Assembly: GCA_037138855.1 (NCBI GenBank)
Contig: JBAXHO010000029.1
Coordinates: 1 to 22,884, forward strand
Length of the DNA: 22,884 bases
From: JBAXHO01 sp037138855
Lineage (GTDB): Bacteria > Patescibacteriota > Dojkabacteria > B142 > OLB20
Direction of reading: 5' to 3'
Positions 1 to 8,600 of this stretch are shown here, one piece after another (the first letter of the stretch is position 1; every line of letters starts with the position of its first letter). Made by a program: the position numbers and the translations under genes. The notes beneath the pieces are model-generated. The model saw nothing but the letters and a program-made list of their open reading frames with translations. It was not told where the DNA came from and searched no databases.

Positions 1-62
1 TCGCATGTCGCATGTCGCATGTCGCATGTCGCATGTCGCATGTCGCATGTCGCATGTCGCAT
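1..62. repeat. Heptamer tandem array TCGCATG, about 8.9 copies
   Basis: Eight perfect TCGCATG units fill bases 1-56 and a ninth is cut after six bases. The array begins at the first base of the window, so its true length is unknown. Its core TCGCAT is the reverse complement of the ATGCGA core in the short array at 123-143, so the two can face each other as hairpin arms around a spacer of about 60 bp. There are no unique spacers between units, so it is not CRISPR-like. Confidence 0.95.
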
Positions 63-122
63 AAAAAATTATAATTTAAGGGAGAGTATTGTCAAGAAAA
101 TTGATATTTGCTTCTTTCCAAA

Positions 123-143
123 ATGCAATATGCGAAATGCGAA
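123..143. repeat. Short heptamer array ATGCAAT/ATGCGAA/ATGCGAA
   Basis: Three contiguous 7-base units, one degenerate and two perfect. The ATGCGA core is the inverted form of the core at 1-62; the seventh base is A here, against an expected C. The array ends 15 bp beyond the stop codon of the broken yedK gene. Confidence 0.75.
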
Positions 144-158
144 CTACGTTTCCTTATG

Positions 159-668
159 CTATTTAGTCATAATTTTCTCCACCAATCCAGGGTAGTCGTT
201 TTGGGGAGAATTAATGGCTTCAGATATGGGATAAATTTCTAGTTTAGCATTTAATTCAGATCTGAGAATTGTTTGTAAAAATTTTGGATCATCATTTTTC
301 AGCCACTCAGCTTCTTCATCAGTATCAAGAATCACTGGCATCCTGTCATGGATCTTGCTAATTGCAGTATTTGCAGGTTTCGTAATGATAGTAAATGTTT
401 GTAAATCAACCCCTTCATGCGCCTTCCAGCTTTCATAAAGTCCGGCAAAAGAGAAATATTTAGCAGTAACCAGTTTGATATTAAATGGAGTTTTCAGATC
501 AGCAGTTTTTTGCCATTCATAGAAATTGCTCGCCGGAATCAAGGCACGTCTCGCTTTAAAAGCTGCACGATAAGCAGGTTTTTCCGAAATCGTTTCCGCC
601 CGGGCATTAATCATTTTATAACCAATCTTTTCGTCTTTAGCCCAAAAGGGAACGAGGCCCCAGCGCAT
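159..668 (-). CDS. C-terminal fragment of the broken SRAP gene
   Basis: 169 residues beginning MRWGLVPFWAKD, a conserved internal SRAP motif, so the ATG at 668 is an internal Met and not the ancestral start. The fragment holds NARAET, ASNFYEW and IHDRMPVIL, which carry three of the four active-site residues, but not the catalytic Cys2. The preceding fragment stops 15 nt upstream, so translational reinitiation is conceivable, but no ribosome binding site is visible. Confidence 0.6.
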   Translation of the reverse strand: MRWGLVPFWAKDEKIGYKMINARAETISEKPAYRAAFKARRALIPASNFYEWQKTADLKTPFNIKLVTAKYFSFAGLYESWKAHEGVDLQTFTIITKPANTAISKIHDRMPVILDTDEEAEWLKNDDPKFLQTILRSELNAKLEIYPISEAINSPQNDYPGLVEKIMTK

Positions 669-682
669 GAGTTTGACAGAGT

Positions 683-913
683 TCAGTGCCAGATGATCGG
701 CACCGGAAGTTCGTAACTCGTAACTCGTAACTCGCTGACCTTTCTCGAGTTTCGAGTTCCGAGTTCCGAGTTCCGATTATCATCTCTTACAATCACCGGT
801 GCCAGCTGACCAGGAGCAATATTGTAACGTGACGCAAAATCATACAAAATATTTCCAATATTAAATCTCGGATAAAAATCATCATCAAATTCTAACCCAA
901 AGCGTCCGCACAC
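683..913 (-). CDS. N-terminal fragment of the broken SRAP gene
   Basis: 76 codons. The first 49 residues are genuine SRAP sequence: MCGRF with the catalytic Cys2, then RYNIAPGQ. The last 27 or so (from ELGTRNSRKV to PIIWH) are translated insertion, so the natural C-terminal part is replaced by a nonsense tail ending at TGA. It starts with GTG and has no visible Shine-Dalgarno sequence. It lacks the active-site Asn, Glu and His, so it is unlikely to work alone. Confidence 0.6.
   Translation of the reverse strand: MCGRFGLEFDDDFYPRFNIGNILYDFASRYNIAPGQLAPVIVRDDNRNSELGTRNSRKVSELRVTSYELPVPIIWH
684..772. mobile_element. 89-bp inverted-heptamer insertion inside yedK
   Basis: The segment is bounded by a 6-bp direct repeat GAGTTC (679-684 and 768-773). 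Inside are a small hairpin (GTGCC 686-690 with GGCAC 699-703), an array AAGTTCG plus three TAACTCG (707-734), an 11-nt loop, and four CGAGTTY units (746-773). The arms pair in 6-bp blocks (AACTCG/CGAGTT) separated by one mismatch every seven bases. It contains no ORF. It could be a small non-autonomous element or a slippage/template-switch product grown from the local CGGAACTC sequence. That it is an insertion is well supported by frame restoration; the mechanism is unknown. Confidence 0.75.
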
Positions 914-922
914 GGTTGAAAT

Positions 923-955
923 AATTATAAATTATGAATTATGAATGATGAATGC
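923..955. repeat. Heptamer array AATTATR, left arm
   Basis: Contiguous 7-base units: AATTATA, AATTATG, AATTATG, AATGATG and a partial AATGC. They are the inverted counterpart of the array at 1027-1054 and lie in the divergent yedK-umuC intergenic region, beside the yedK start codon at 913. Confidence 0.75.
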
Positions 956-973
956 TTTGTTTTTACCATCCGC

Positions 974-1010
974 CTCCACCAACAGACAGCTAAAGCAATC
1001 TGTTGTGGAG
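974..1010. other. Imperfect 12-bp hairpin between the heptamer arms
   Basis: CTCCACCAACAGA (974-986) pairs with TCTGTTGTGGAG (999-1010) with a single bulged C and a 12-nt loop. It sits between the arrays at 923-955 and 1027-1054, giving a nested palindrome. No T-tract follows on either strand, so it is not an obvious terminator. Function unknown. Confidence 0.7.
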
Positions 1011-1053
1011 TAGCTTTTCGTTAAATTATAATTTATCACTTATAATTTATAAT
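1003..1053 (+). promoter_or_regulatory. Candidate umuC promoter region with three TATAAT boxes
   Basis: TATAAT occurs at 1027-1032, 1041-1046 and 1048-1053. TTGTGG at 1003-1008 lies 18 bp upstream of the first and is a passable -35 box. The boxes come from the heptamer array, so it is unclear which, if any, is used. Confidence 0.35.
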
Positions 1054-1054
1054 T
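1027..1054. repeat. Heptamer array TATAATT, right arm
   Basis: Four contiguous units: TATAATT, TATCACT, TATAATT, TATAATT. On the other strand they read AATTATA/AGTGATA, the same six-base core as the left arm, with A as the seventh base where the left arm mostly has G. Each TATAATT contains a consensus -10 hexamer, so the array may also supply the umuC promoter. Confidence 0.75.
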
Positions 1055-1061
1055 TTTCATA

Positions 1062-1088
1062 GTATACTACGTATACCATGCAGTATAC
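1062..1088. promoter_or_regulatory. Three GTATAC boxes over the umuC start, candidate SOS operator
   Basis: GTATAC occurs at 1062-1067, 1071-1076 and 1083-1088. Because GTATAC is self-complementary, the first two form a dyad GTATAC-N3-GTATAC of 15 bp, the architecture expected of a dimeric repressor site. It falls just downstream of the -10 candidates and spans the umuC start codon. UmuC genes are typically LexA-controlled; that this is the local LexA box is inference. Confidence 0.45.
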
Positions 1089-2391
1089 ATTCAATTATCA
1101 TCCAAAATCAAAAATTTTCGCTCTTGTTGATTGTAACAATTTTTATGCGTCTTGTGAACGGGTCTTTCAACCACGACTGCAGGGCAAACCCATCGTTGTG
1201 CTTTCGAACAATGACGGCTGTATCGTCGCCCGCTCTGAAGAAGTGAAAAAGCTTGGCATACCTATGGGCGTTCCGATTTTCAAAATGCGCGACCTCGTCA
1301 AATTACATAATATCAAAGTTTTTTCTTCTAACTATGTCCTATACGGCGACATTTCACAACGAATTATCCAAGTATTACGGCTATTTTCAGAAGCAATTGA
1401 AGTTTATTCCATTGATGAATCTTTTCTGGAATTATCTAATTTACCAGTAAATAATTGGCAAGAATTGGGCTGGCAAATCCGGAAAACAATTCTACAATGG
1501 ATTGGAGTTCCGGTCAGTATTGGCATCGCCCCGACCAAAACTCTAGCCAAAGCTGGCGCTAAATTGGCGAAAAAAAATCCGGAATTTCAAGGCGTCCTTG
1601 ATTTTACTAAGCTCACTGAGGCAGATACTAATCAACTTCTGGCGAGACTTCCTGTCAATGATGTTTGGGGTGTCGGCAGACAGCATACAAAGTATTTAAA
1701 TAACCGCAATGTCACTACAGCTCTTGACCTCAAACGTTTTGACAATCGCTTTATCAAAACACAAATGACTGTCCAAGGACAACGGACTATTTTAGAATTG
1801 AATGGCATTAGTTGTTTACCATTAAATCATGCTCCTTCTGCCAAAAAGAATATTGCCAGCACGCGTTCTTTTTCCCATGATGTCACTGCCCTGATCAACT
1901 TACAGGAAGCCGTCACATCCTACTGTGAACAAGCCTGTATCAAACTACGCCGGCAGCACAGTGTCGCTCATTATGTGCTAATTTTTATTCTCACTAATCG
2001 CCATAAAACAAATACTCCCCAATATTCAAATTCTACTATTGTTAAAATCCCTTATCCCAGTAGCTTTACCCCACTCGTCACCAAAGCCGCCCTGCATGGT
2101 TTACAGCATATTTTTAAACCCCATTATGCTTACAAAAAAGCCGGCGTCATGCTGCTTGGTATTGAACCTGATACTCATCTCCAATATGATCTCACTTACC
2201 CCAATAAAGAAGTAACACGCCAGCATGAAAAAAAAATTATGCAAACAGTGGACTTGATCAATCATAAAATTGGTCACAATGCTGTGTTCCTGGCATCAAG
2301 AGGGGTAGAACGAAAATGGTCCATGCGTTCAGAATCAAAATCTCGAAGGTTTACAACCAATTGGGGGGAATTACCAGTAATTAAAATATGA
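1078..2391 (+). CDS. umuC: Y-family translesion DNA polymerase (UmuC, DNA polymerase V catalytic subunit)
   Basis: A 437-residue Y-family polymerase that inserts nucleotides opposite damaged bases during the SOS response. The palm starts with FALVDCNNFYASCERVF (D18), continues with SNNDGCIVARS and carries YSIDESF (D113, E114); these three acidic residues are the metal-binding triad of the family. A helix-hairpin-helix thumb follows (around 190-215, ARLPVNDVWGVG), then a little-finger region with the UmuC-type tail WSMRS...RRFTTNWGELP. Length is close to E. coli UmuC (422). The first 13 residues precede the usual UmuC start, and no Shine-Dalgarno sequence is visible before ATG 1078, so translation may begin slightly downstream. 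No umuD is adjacent, so it must use a partner elsewhere or act alone. It diverges from the broken yedK and converges on the giant surface-protein gene. Confidence 0.95.
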   Translation: MQYTFNYHPKSKIFALVDCNNFYASCERVFQPRLQGKPIVVLSNNDGCIVARSEEVKKLGIPMGVPIFKMRDLVKLHNIKVFSSNYVLYGDISQRIIQVLRLFSEAIEVYSIDESFLELSNLPVNNWQELGWQIRKTILQWIGVPVSIGIAPTKTLAKAGAKLAKKNPEFQGVLDFTKLTEADTNQLLARLPVNDVWGVGRQHTKYLNNRNVTTALDLKRFDNRFIKTQMTVQGQRTILELNGISCLPLNHAPSAKKNIASTRSFSHDVTALINLQEAVTSYCEQACIKLRRQHSVAHYVLIFILTNRHKTNTPQYSNSTIVKIPYPSSFTPLVTKAALHGLQHIFKPHYAYKKAGVMLLGIEPDTHLQYDLTYPNKEVTRQHEKKIMQTVDLINHKIGHNAVFLASRGVERKWSMRSESKSRRFTTNWGELPVIKI

Positions 2392-2416
2392 AAAACAAAT
2401 CCCTAACTTCAACTTC

Positions 2417-2451
2417 AAATTCCAGATTCCGGATTCCGGATTCCGGATTCC
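2417..2451. repeat. Heptamer array ending in ATTCC (GGATTCC x3 plus two variants)
   Basis: Five contiguous units: AAATTCC, AGATTCC, then GGATTCC three times, followed by ATTTTTTC. The array occupies the gap between the convergent ends of umuC and the giant gene. TCCGGA at the unit junctions is self-complementary, so the RNA can fold into short stems. With the T-run after it, this could terminate umuC transcription, although the stem is weak. Confidence 0.8.
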
Positions 2452-2464
2452 ATTTTTTCACCAT

Positions 2465-2690
2465 TTATTTATCAGTTTTGGTTTTCTGATAAAATGCCTT
2501 TTTACTAATATCTCGTATCTTTACCATTTTTGCCAAAACTTTCTGATAAAATGCTGGCTTTTTTACATCATGAATTGGTACGATCTTGAGATGACCTTTC
2601 TGATAGAAGGCAATTTTCTTAGCATCATGAGGTTTAGTTTGATTTAATTTGGCTTCCTGTTGCTCATAGAATGCTTTTTTCTTGACATCC
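2465..2690 (-). repeat. Four C-terminal AFYQK peptide repeats of the giant protein
   Basis: The tail reads as four units, each D-x-K/S-K-x-AFY-Q/E: RDVKKKAFYEQ, HDAKKIAFYQK, HDVKKPAFYQK and RDISKKAFYQK. Spacing is 21, 19 and 19 residues. At DNA level TTTCTGATAAAATGC recurs exactly at 2483-2497 and 2540-2554, 57 bp apart. The units are strongly basic and lie after the last membrane segment. I do not recognise the motif. Confidence 0.85.
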
Positions 2691-5600
2691 CGAGCTACTG
2701 TCGCATGAAGCGTATCAAGATAAATTGTCATTTGTGCCATTTTGCCGTTACTAACCTTCACTTTAAGATACTGAGCACCACTTCTTTCTGTAATTAAGTC
2801 TTTTTTATGTTGCCTCACTGCAGGAAATTTATAACCATCAGCAGCAACGCTAATCAAATATTCAGCATTTTTGGCATCAAAACGGAACCGTCCTTGTTCA
2901 TCTGTCATGATCACATCTAATTGGCGTTCTTCTTCAATACTGAATAATCTTACAAATGCTCCCTGAATCCTTTGTCCTTTACTAGTTTGCACCACTCCCC
3001 ATTCCTGTTTTTTACGGGTTAAAAAATAATAAATAATTAATTCCACTGCATAAAATGCAACCACTACAAAATTAAATGTAATTGGATTTAAAGCTGTTAT
3101 CGAGATTGAAAAAAGCAAGCCGGCAATTAAAATAATTTGATTTAATTGATGTAATTTATATTGCAACTTTTCTTTCCAGGTTTTTTTGACAACTAAATCA
3201 TTACTACTCTCAGTAGCCCTTCTAATTAAAGCAACGTTTTCGCCAACTGAACCCTCTTTATCAGAATAATTAAAAGTATGCTGATAAGTATTGTAACCAG
3301 GATGATCAATAATTATGGTATATTTGCCATAATCAATTAAAAAGCCAAACTTTCCATCAAGATCAGTCACTTTCTCACGTAACATTTTCTCGCCTAAATA
3401 TAATTTTACTGAAGCAAATAAAATTGGTTTTTGAGTTAATTTATCATAGACAATACCCCAGGACTTGCTTTTTTTACGATCTTTCAGCCAGGGAATCGCA
3501 TAGAGATTGGTAAAAATAAATCCAGCTTCTGGCAGTAACATAATCACCTTCACCACATTCGCAAGAATTACTGCTGCTTTTCCAGTTTCAGGGAGAGTTG
3601 TTAAACATTGATCAACTTCAAACTTACATTGATTATTGCAAGACAATTTGCCGGACTCAAAACCAGTGAAATCCTTACATGACTTACCATCATTAGAACC
3701 ATCACATTGTTCTCCTGGTTCGATAATACCATTGCCACATTTAGGACCGCTGGAACATAACGTAGTATCTAGGTTACATTGTTCATTACAAGTCAATGTA
3801 CCAGTATCAAAACCTAATGATTGACAAGTATATTGATCCATTTCTATGCCATCACATTGTTCACCGGAATCAATAATTCCATTTCCACAACTCAAGGGTT
3901 GAGTAGGAACTGGAGTCAAGATTAGTCCTTGAGTAGGTGTAATCGAGCTTACTACTGGAGAAATTGTGCCTGTTACTTCAGGGTTAATTGTCACAATTGG
4001 TGTCTCACCTGGAGCCTGAGTATTTACTGGAGTAGGTGTCACTGTGACAGTTGGATAAAGTTCAATCTGACAGGCATCATTACAAAAGCCTCCGACAATT
4101 ACATTTCCATCACATTGTTCACCAGATTCCAATAAGTTATTACCACATACAGGTGACTTACTACAATTCGTAGTCTCTACTTGACAAGAATTATTACAAC
4201 TTAAGAAACCACCATCAAAATTATCAAAATTGTTGCAAGTTAGAATACCTAAATCCAAACCATCACATTGTTCACTATTCCCTGGCTCGAGAATACCATT
4301 ACCACACTGATAATTGGAACAACCTGTATATGTACAAGAATTGGTACAAGATAATGTCCCGGTATCATATCCTAAACTATTACAACTTGCACCTTTCAAA
4401 TCTGTCCCATCACATTGTTCCATTCCTGAAGCATTATTATCACCACAGGATACTGTTGCCATAGCGAAATCAGTAGCATCACCATTACTGCCAAAATCAA
4501 TCCAGCCAGAAGCTACACCACTCCCATCAATCACCCGGCCTCGCCACTTGTATTGACCGCCAAATACTAATTGATCAGAAGAAATTCCCAGTACATTTGA
4601 TTTTGATTTACTATTTGTATCCTCAGCAGTAACTGTATTTTCCACTAATACTTCCAAATTTACCGGTGTACCACCACCTGACCAGGCTACTGTTTGACCT
4701 GTCTGAAGATTGGTAACATTAAAAACAGAATTATCACCAGCGATCACAATCTCCACTTGTGGTGTCAATGTATCACTTGCATCAGGATCAGAAACATTAA
4801 ATTTGAATTTTACTGCTTTCTCATTTATGACTTGTCCAACTGAAATTGTGTCATCATTTTTCTTATGCTGATTTTCACTTTGAATAGTCGGTACACCAAA
4901 TTGTCCAAATACTCCGGTACCTCCAGCTTGATAACCTGTACCTTCATTTTTAGATACTGTTCCTAAATTATTAATAGTACTCCGATATCCAAAAACAATT
5001 ATTCCTCCTCCTCCTCCTCCTCCAACTTGATTGGTTCCATCACTTCCTCCGTTACCGCCTTTAGCTTCCAGAATACCTGTAGAACTAATGTTTACTTCAC
5101 TTCCTTCCAGATAAATACTACCACCAGCACCTCCTCCAGCACCTGGACTTGCGGCTGCACCATTAGTAGCATTCATCTGAATTTTACCATTTATATTCAC
5201 AGTGCCATCGCTAATCACGGAAAATGCTCCGCCTCCAGTACCGCCCAAGGCTCCTGTGGCACCAAGACCGCCTCCACTTCCCAGACCTACTGGTTTAACA
5301 GCAGAATCATAAACTAATCCACCAGCAGTAGGATTTGTCTGAATAATCCCATCTGGTCCACCTACTCCTCCAGCTCCTCCGTGTGCACCTCCACCTCCAC
5401 CGGATGAACCTGTTCCATCCAACCCTTTTCCTGAACCATTTTGACTGGAAAATCCTTGCGCATTTCCATCTAAAAATGACGTCTGTCCTAAAAAGAAGCT
5501 ATCTGAGACATTTATCACTGAACCCCGATTTTTTGTACTATTATCATTTATTATTGAAGCTACATAATCATTTGAACCATAAGCTTGAATAATTTCTAAT

Positions 5601-8600
5601 TGAGATAACTCTTTATTGAATATTGCCACCTCATCAATCCCACCAGAGTTTTGAAGCCCAAGAATAGGATTATTTCCAATGCCACTTATTGCACCAGTTT
5701 CTATTGTATTTGCTGTGCCAACGAGTTGAAAATTTACATAAAACTTAGTTGTTGTACCAGAAGCTACTGCTGTAATGTGATGCCAACCAGTAAGTGAATT
5801 TACATTGTAACCAGTAGAATAAAATGCATTATTAAATATTCCTAAATAGCCTGAGGAATCAACAACTATATGAGCATGAGTATTCTCATTCGATCGTATG
5901 ATAGATCTCCAGCCCTGTGAAGTTACAGGCAATGGAAATTCCTTCCAAAATGCAATAGTATAACTGGATGGTAATGTAACTGAATTAAAACTCAAATAAT
6001 TCGAACCTGCAGTTGAGCTACGTGCCTTTCCGAATCTTCCATCGATTATTGTTGTACCAACTGAAGTTGCATTATGTCCAAGACCTGTGCTATCGCATGC
6101 ATCTTTTGCATCATCTGAGCAAGTCCCATTTTCAGTTTCATCCATATGCCATAAAGCAAGCATGTCCGCTGATACTTCTGGCTGTTTATATTTTTCACCC
6201 ACAAAATTACGAGGAAAAATAGTTGTATCACCTTTTATTCTTATCTTTGCACCTTTATCAATATACAATTCTCTAAAATTATAATCTTTTGCTTCAAGAT
6301 CAGGACCATATGAAATTATATAATTCCCCAGATACCCATAAGAATTGTTAAATATAAACATACTTCCTTGCCCAGCTACATCTGTTTCTTTTTGTTCTAC
6401 ATAAATAGTACCTGGCCCAGCGCCATGATTATAGAAATCCCCTGAAGCAGAACTGCCATATGCTTGCACCTTGGGATAGGTTACTTTGATTTGATTGAGA
6501 ATATTACTCTGATCTGTCTTGTAATATATAGCAACTCTACCACCAGATCCGGCCCAATAACGGTTACCTGATGCACCATTTGCAGTAATGAGACCAGAAC
6601 CTATCAAAATATCAGTATCCAGATAAACACTACCCCCAGATCCACCGCCCCAACCACAACCGCTACCATTTGCAGTGATATCTCCATCTACTGTCAAAGT
6701 ATTACTTACAGTAAGTTTCAAAGCCCCTCCACCAGTTGCACAATCCTTTGCACCACTACCAAGATCTATTGGTTGTAAATAACTACCATAAGGTGCTCCA
6801 CCTGCGCCATAACCACCATAGCTTGCGCCCCAAGCATTACCTTTACCTCTTTCAGCAGTATAACCCGAAGCATCTAGATTGATTTTTCCGCCTGTTTGAA
6901 GATTTAAATTTGATACATCAAGATATAACCCATAATCATTGTCCCAATTTGTATCACCACTATCATAAGAAACTTCTGTCAAAAGCCCTTTTGGGCTAAT
7001 CGTCACATCTCCAAAAATATAAGGCGTTGAATTATTGTAATTCCATGTATTGGCATATAGTTTGAGTCCACCATTTTTTTCGCCACCTATGGTGAGAGTT
7101 GATTGAGAATTATCACTTCCGAAATTCAATCTTCCTTTTGATACTAATGTATAGCCATTGATTTCAAAAATACTAGGCGCTGATAACGTGCCTTCAATTG
7201 CTAAATTCGATAAAGTATCATCCCCGATCACTCCAGCACTTGAAGTTACATTCACAACACTGCCACTGCCCATCACAGTAAGGTGGCCATTCCTCATCAA
7301 AGAAATCTGTTCAAAAGTGTACGTATCAGTAGGCAATCCAGCTGCTGGACCTGCAGTATTTCGATTATCAATAAATAATAACCCATTTTTCTGTACTGCA
7401 GTATCAAAACTATTCAATTTTTCAATATAAACAGTACCAGCTCCTCCTGGATAAGTCCCGTTATTACCGTCTCCAGTACCACCATAAGCAGTAATTTTCG
7501 GTCCTGTAGTCCCCAGTGTAGAAATTAGATCACTACTGTCATTTACATAATAGACAGCGACTCTACCCCCCGACCCAGAATATCCTGCCCAACATCCAAA
7601 ATTCCAGTTCCCACTCCCTGTACCTCCATTTGACTGCATCGTTCCAGCTCCACTAAGTTGGTTCGTTTTTATTAAAAGACTGCCCCCACTACCAGCCCAG
7701 ACACCACATCCTCCAGTATTTCCAGCACTTACATCAATAGTTCCATTTAGATTTAATTCATTTGCGATATCAATTTTTATCGCACCACCACCTTTATTGC
7801 TATGAGAACCTGAGCTTCCTAAATGAATTGGCAAATACACGCTTCCATATGGGTTTACATTAGATGCTGTCCAACCACCATAGCTACTTAGTCGACCAGG
7901 ACCTTTTTCATAATATCCCTGAGCTACAGAACTAATTACACCATTTGCAGCAACATTTAGATTTTGTAAATTCAAATAAACTCCACGATCATCATCTCCT
8001 TGACCCGAATTATCAGGATAATTTGTATCACCATCATCATAACCCACTAAGGTCATAAGCCCTTTGGCAGTTACGAAAACATCACCAAGATCATAGTTTC
8101 CCTGATTTGACCAGTTATTTGCCATAAGTGTCAGTCCTCCATTCAAATTTCCGCCAATTGTTAATGAAGACTGCGTATTATCAGAACCAAAATTGAAAGC
8201 TCCGGGTATCACTAAAGTCACACCTTCGATCGTCAAACTGGACGGACCGAAAAATGATCCTTCCACTGTCAGATTTGAAATGGTAGCATCACCTGTCATA
8301 CCTGTACTATCAGTAATAGTAAGGCTACCTGATTGTCCCATCACAATCAGATGTCCATAACGAGTCAGCACTACTTTACCAAATTGATAACTATCCACTT
8401 GCAGCCTTGCTGCTGAACCATTACTATTTGCATTATCTACATATAAGGTGCCTCTTTTTTGAATTGGAGAATAGAAAGATGGCAGTTGTTCTACATAAAT
8501 TGTGCCTGGACTATATCCAGTCGAGTGTAACGTAGAATTATTAAATACAAATCCAGTATTTGTCACATAATATATGGCACCTCTTCCGCCAGATGACCAA

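Larger units (their letters stand above)
159..913 (-). pseudogene. yedK: SRAP-family protein (YedK/HMCES-like), interrupted by an 89-bp insertion
   Basis: SRAP proteins use the Cys exposed after Met removal to form a covalent cross-link with abasic sites in single-stranded DNA, protecting them. The reading frame starts with GTG at 913 (MCGRF) and meets a TGA at 683-685 after 76 codons; it resumes in another frame at MRWGLVPFW (668). Removing 684-772, between two copies of GAGTTC, joins the frames as ...DDNRNS-VKLMRWG... and gives exactly 221 residues, the usual size (E. coli YedK has 222). The restored protein has C2, N73 (NARAET), E103 (FYEW) and H159 (IHDRMP), which match known YedK active-site positions. 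The gene diverges from umuC, another SOS-type gene. All catalytic residues survive, so the disruption looks recent. Two polypeptides could in principle be made by reinitiation at 668, but a disrupted gene is the simpler reading. Confidence 0.9.

Noticed and set aside
1..143. CRISPR array
   Set aside because: Units are 7 bp, directly adjacent and without spacers; no cas gene is present.
974..1010. Integron attC site
   Set aside because: The hairpin has a single bulge, but the ends do not match the GTTRRRY/RYYYAAC core sites, and no integrase or cassette array is seen.
3581..3595. Classical C-terminal sortase cell-wall sorting signal
   Set aside because: LPETG is followed by 371 residues with further domains and membrane helices, not by a short hydrophobic stretch and a basic tail at the end of the protein.
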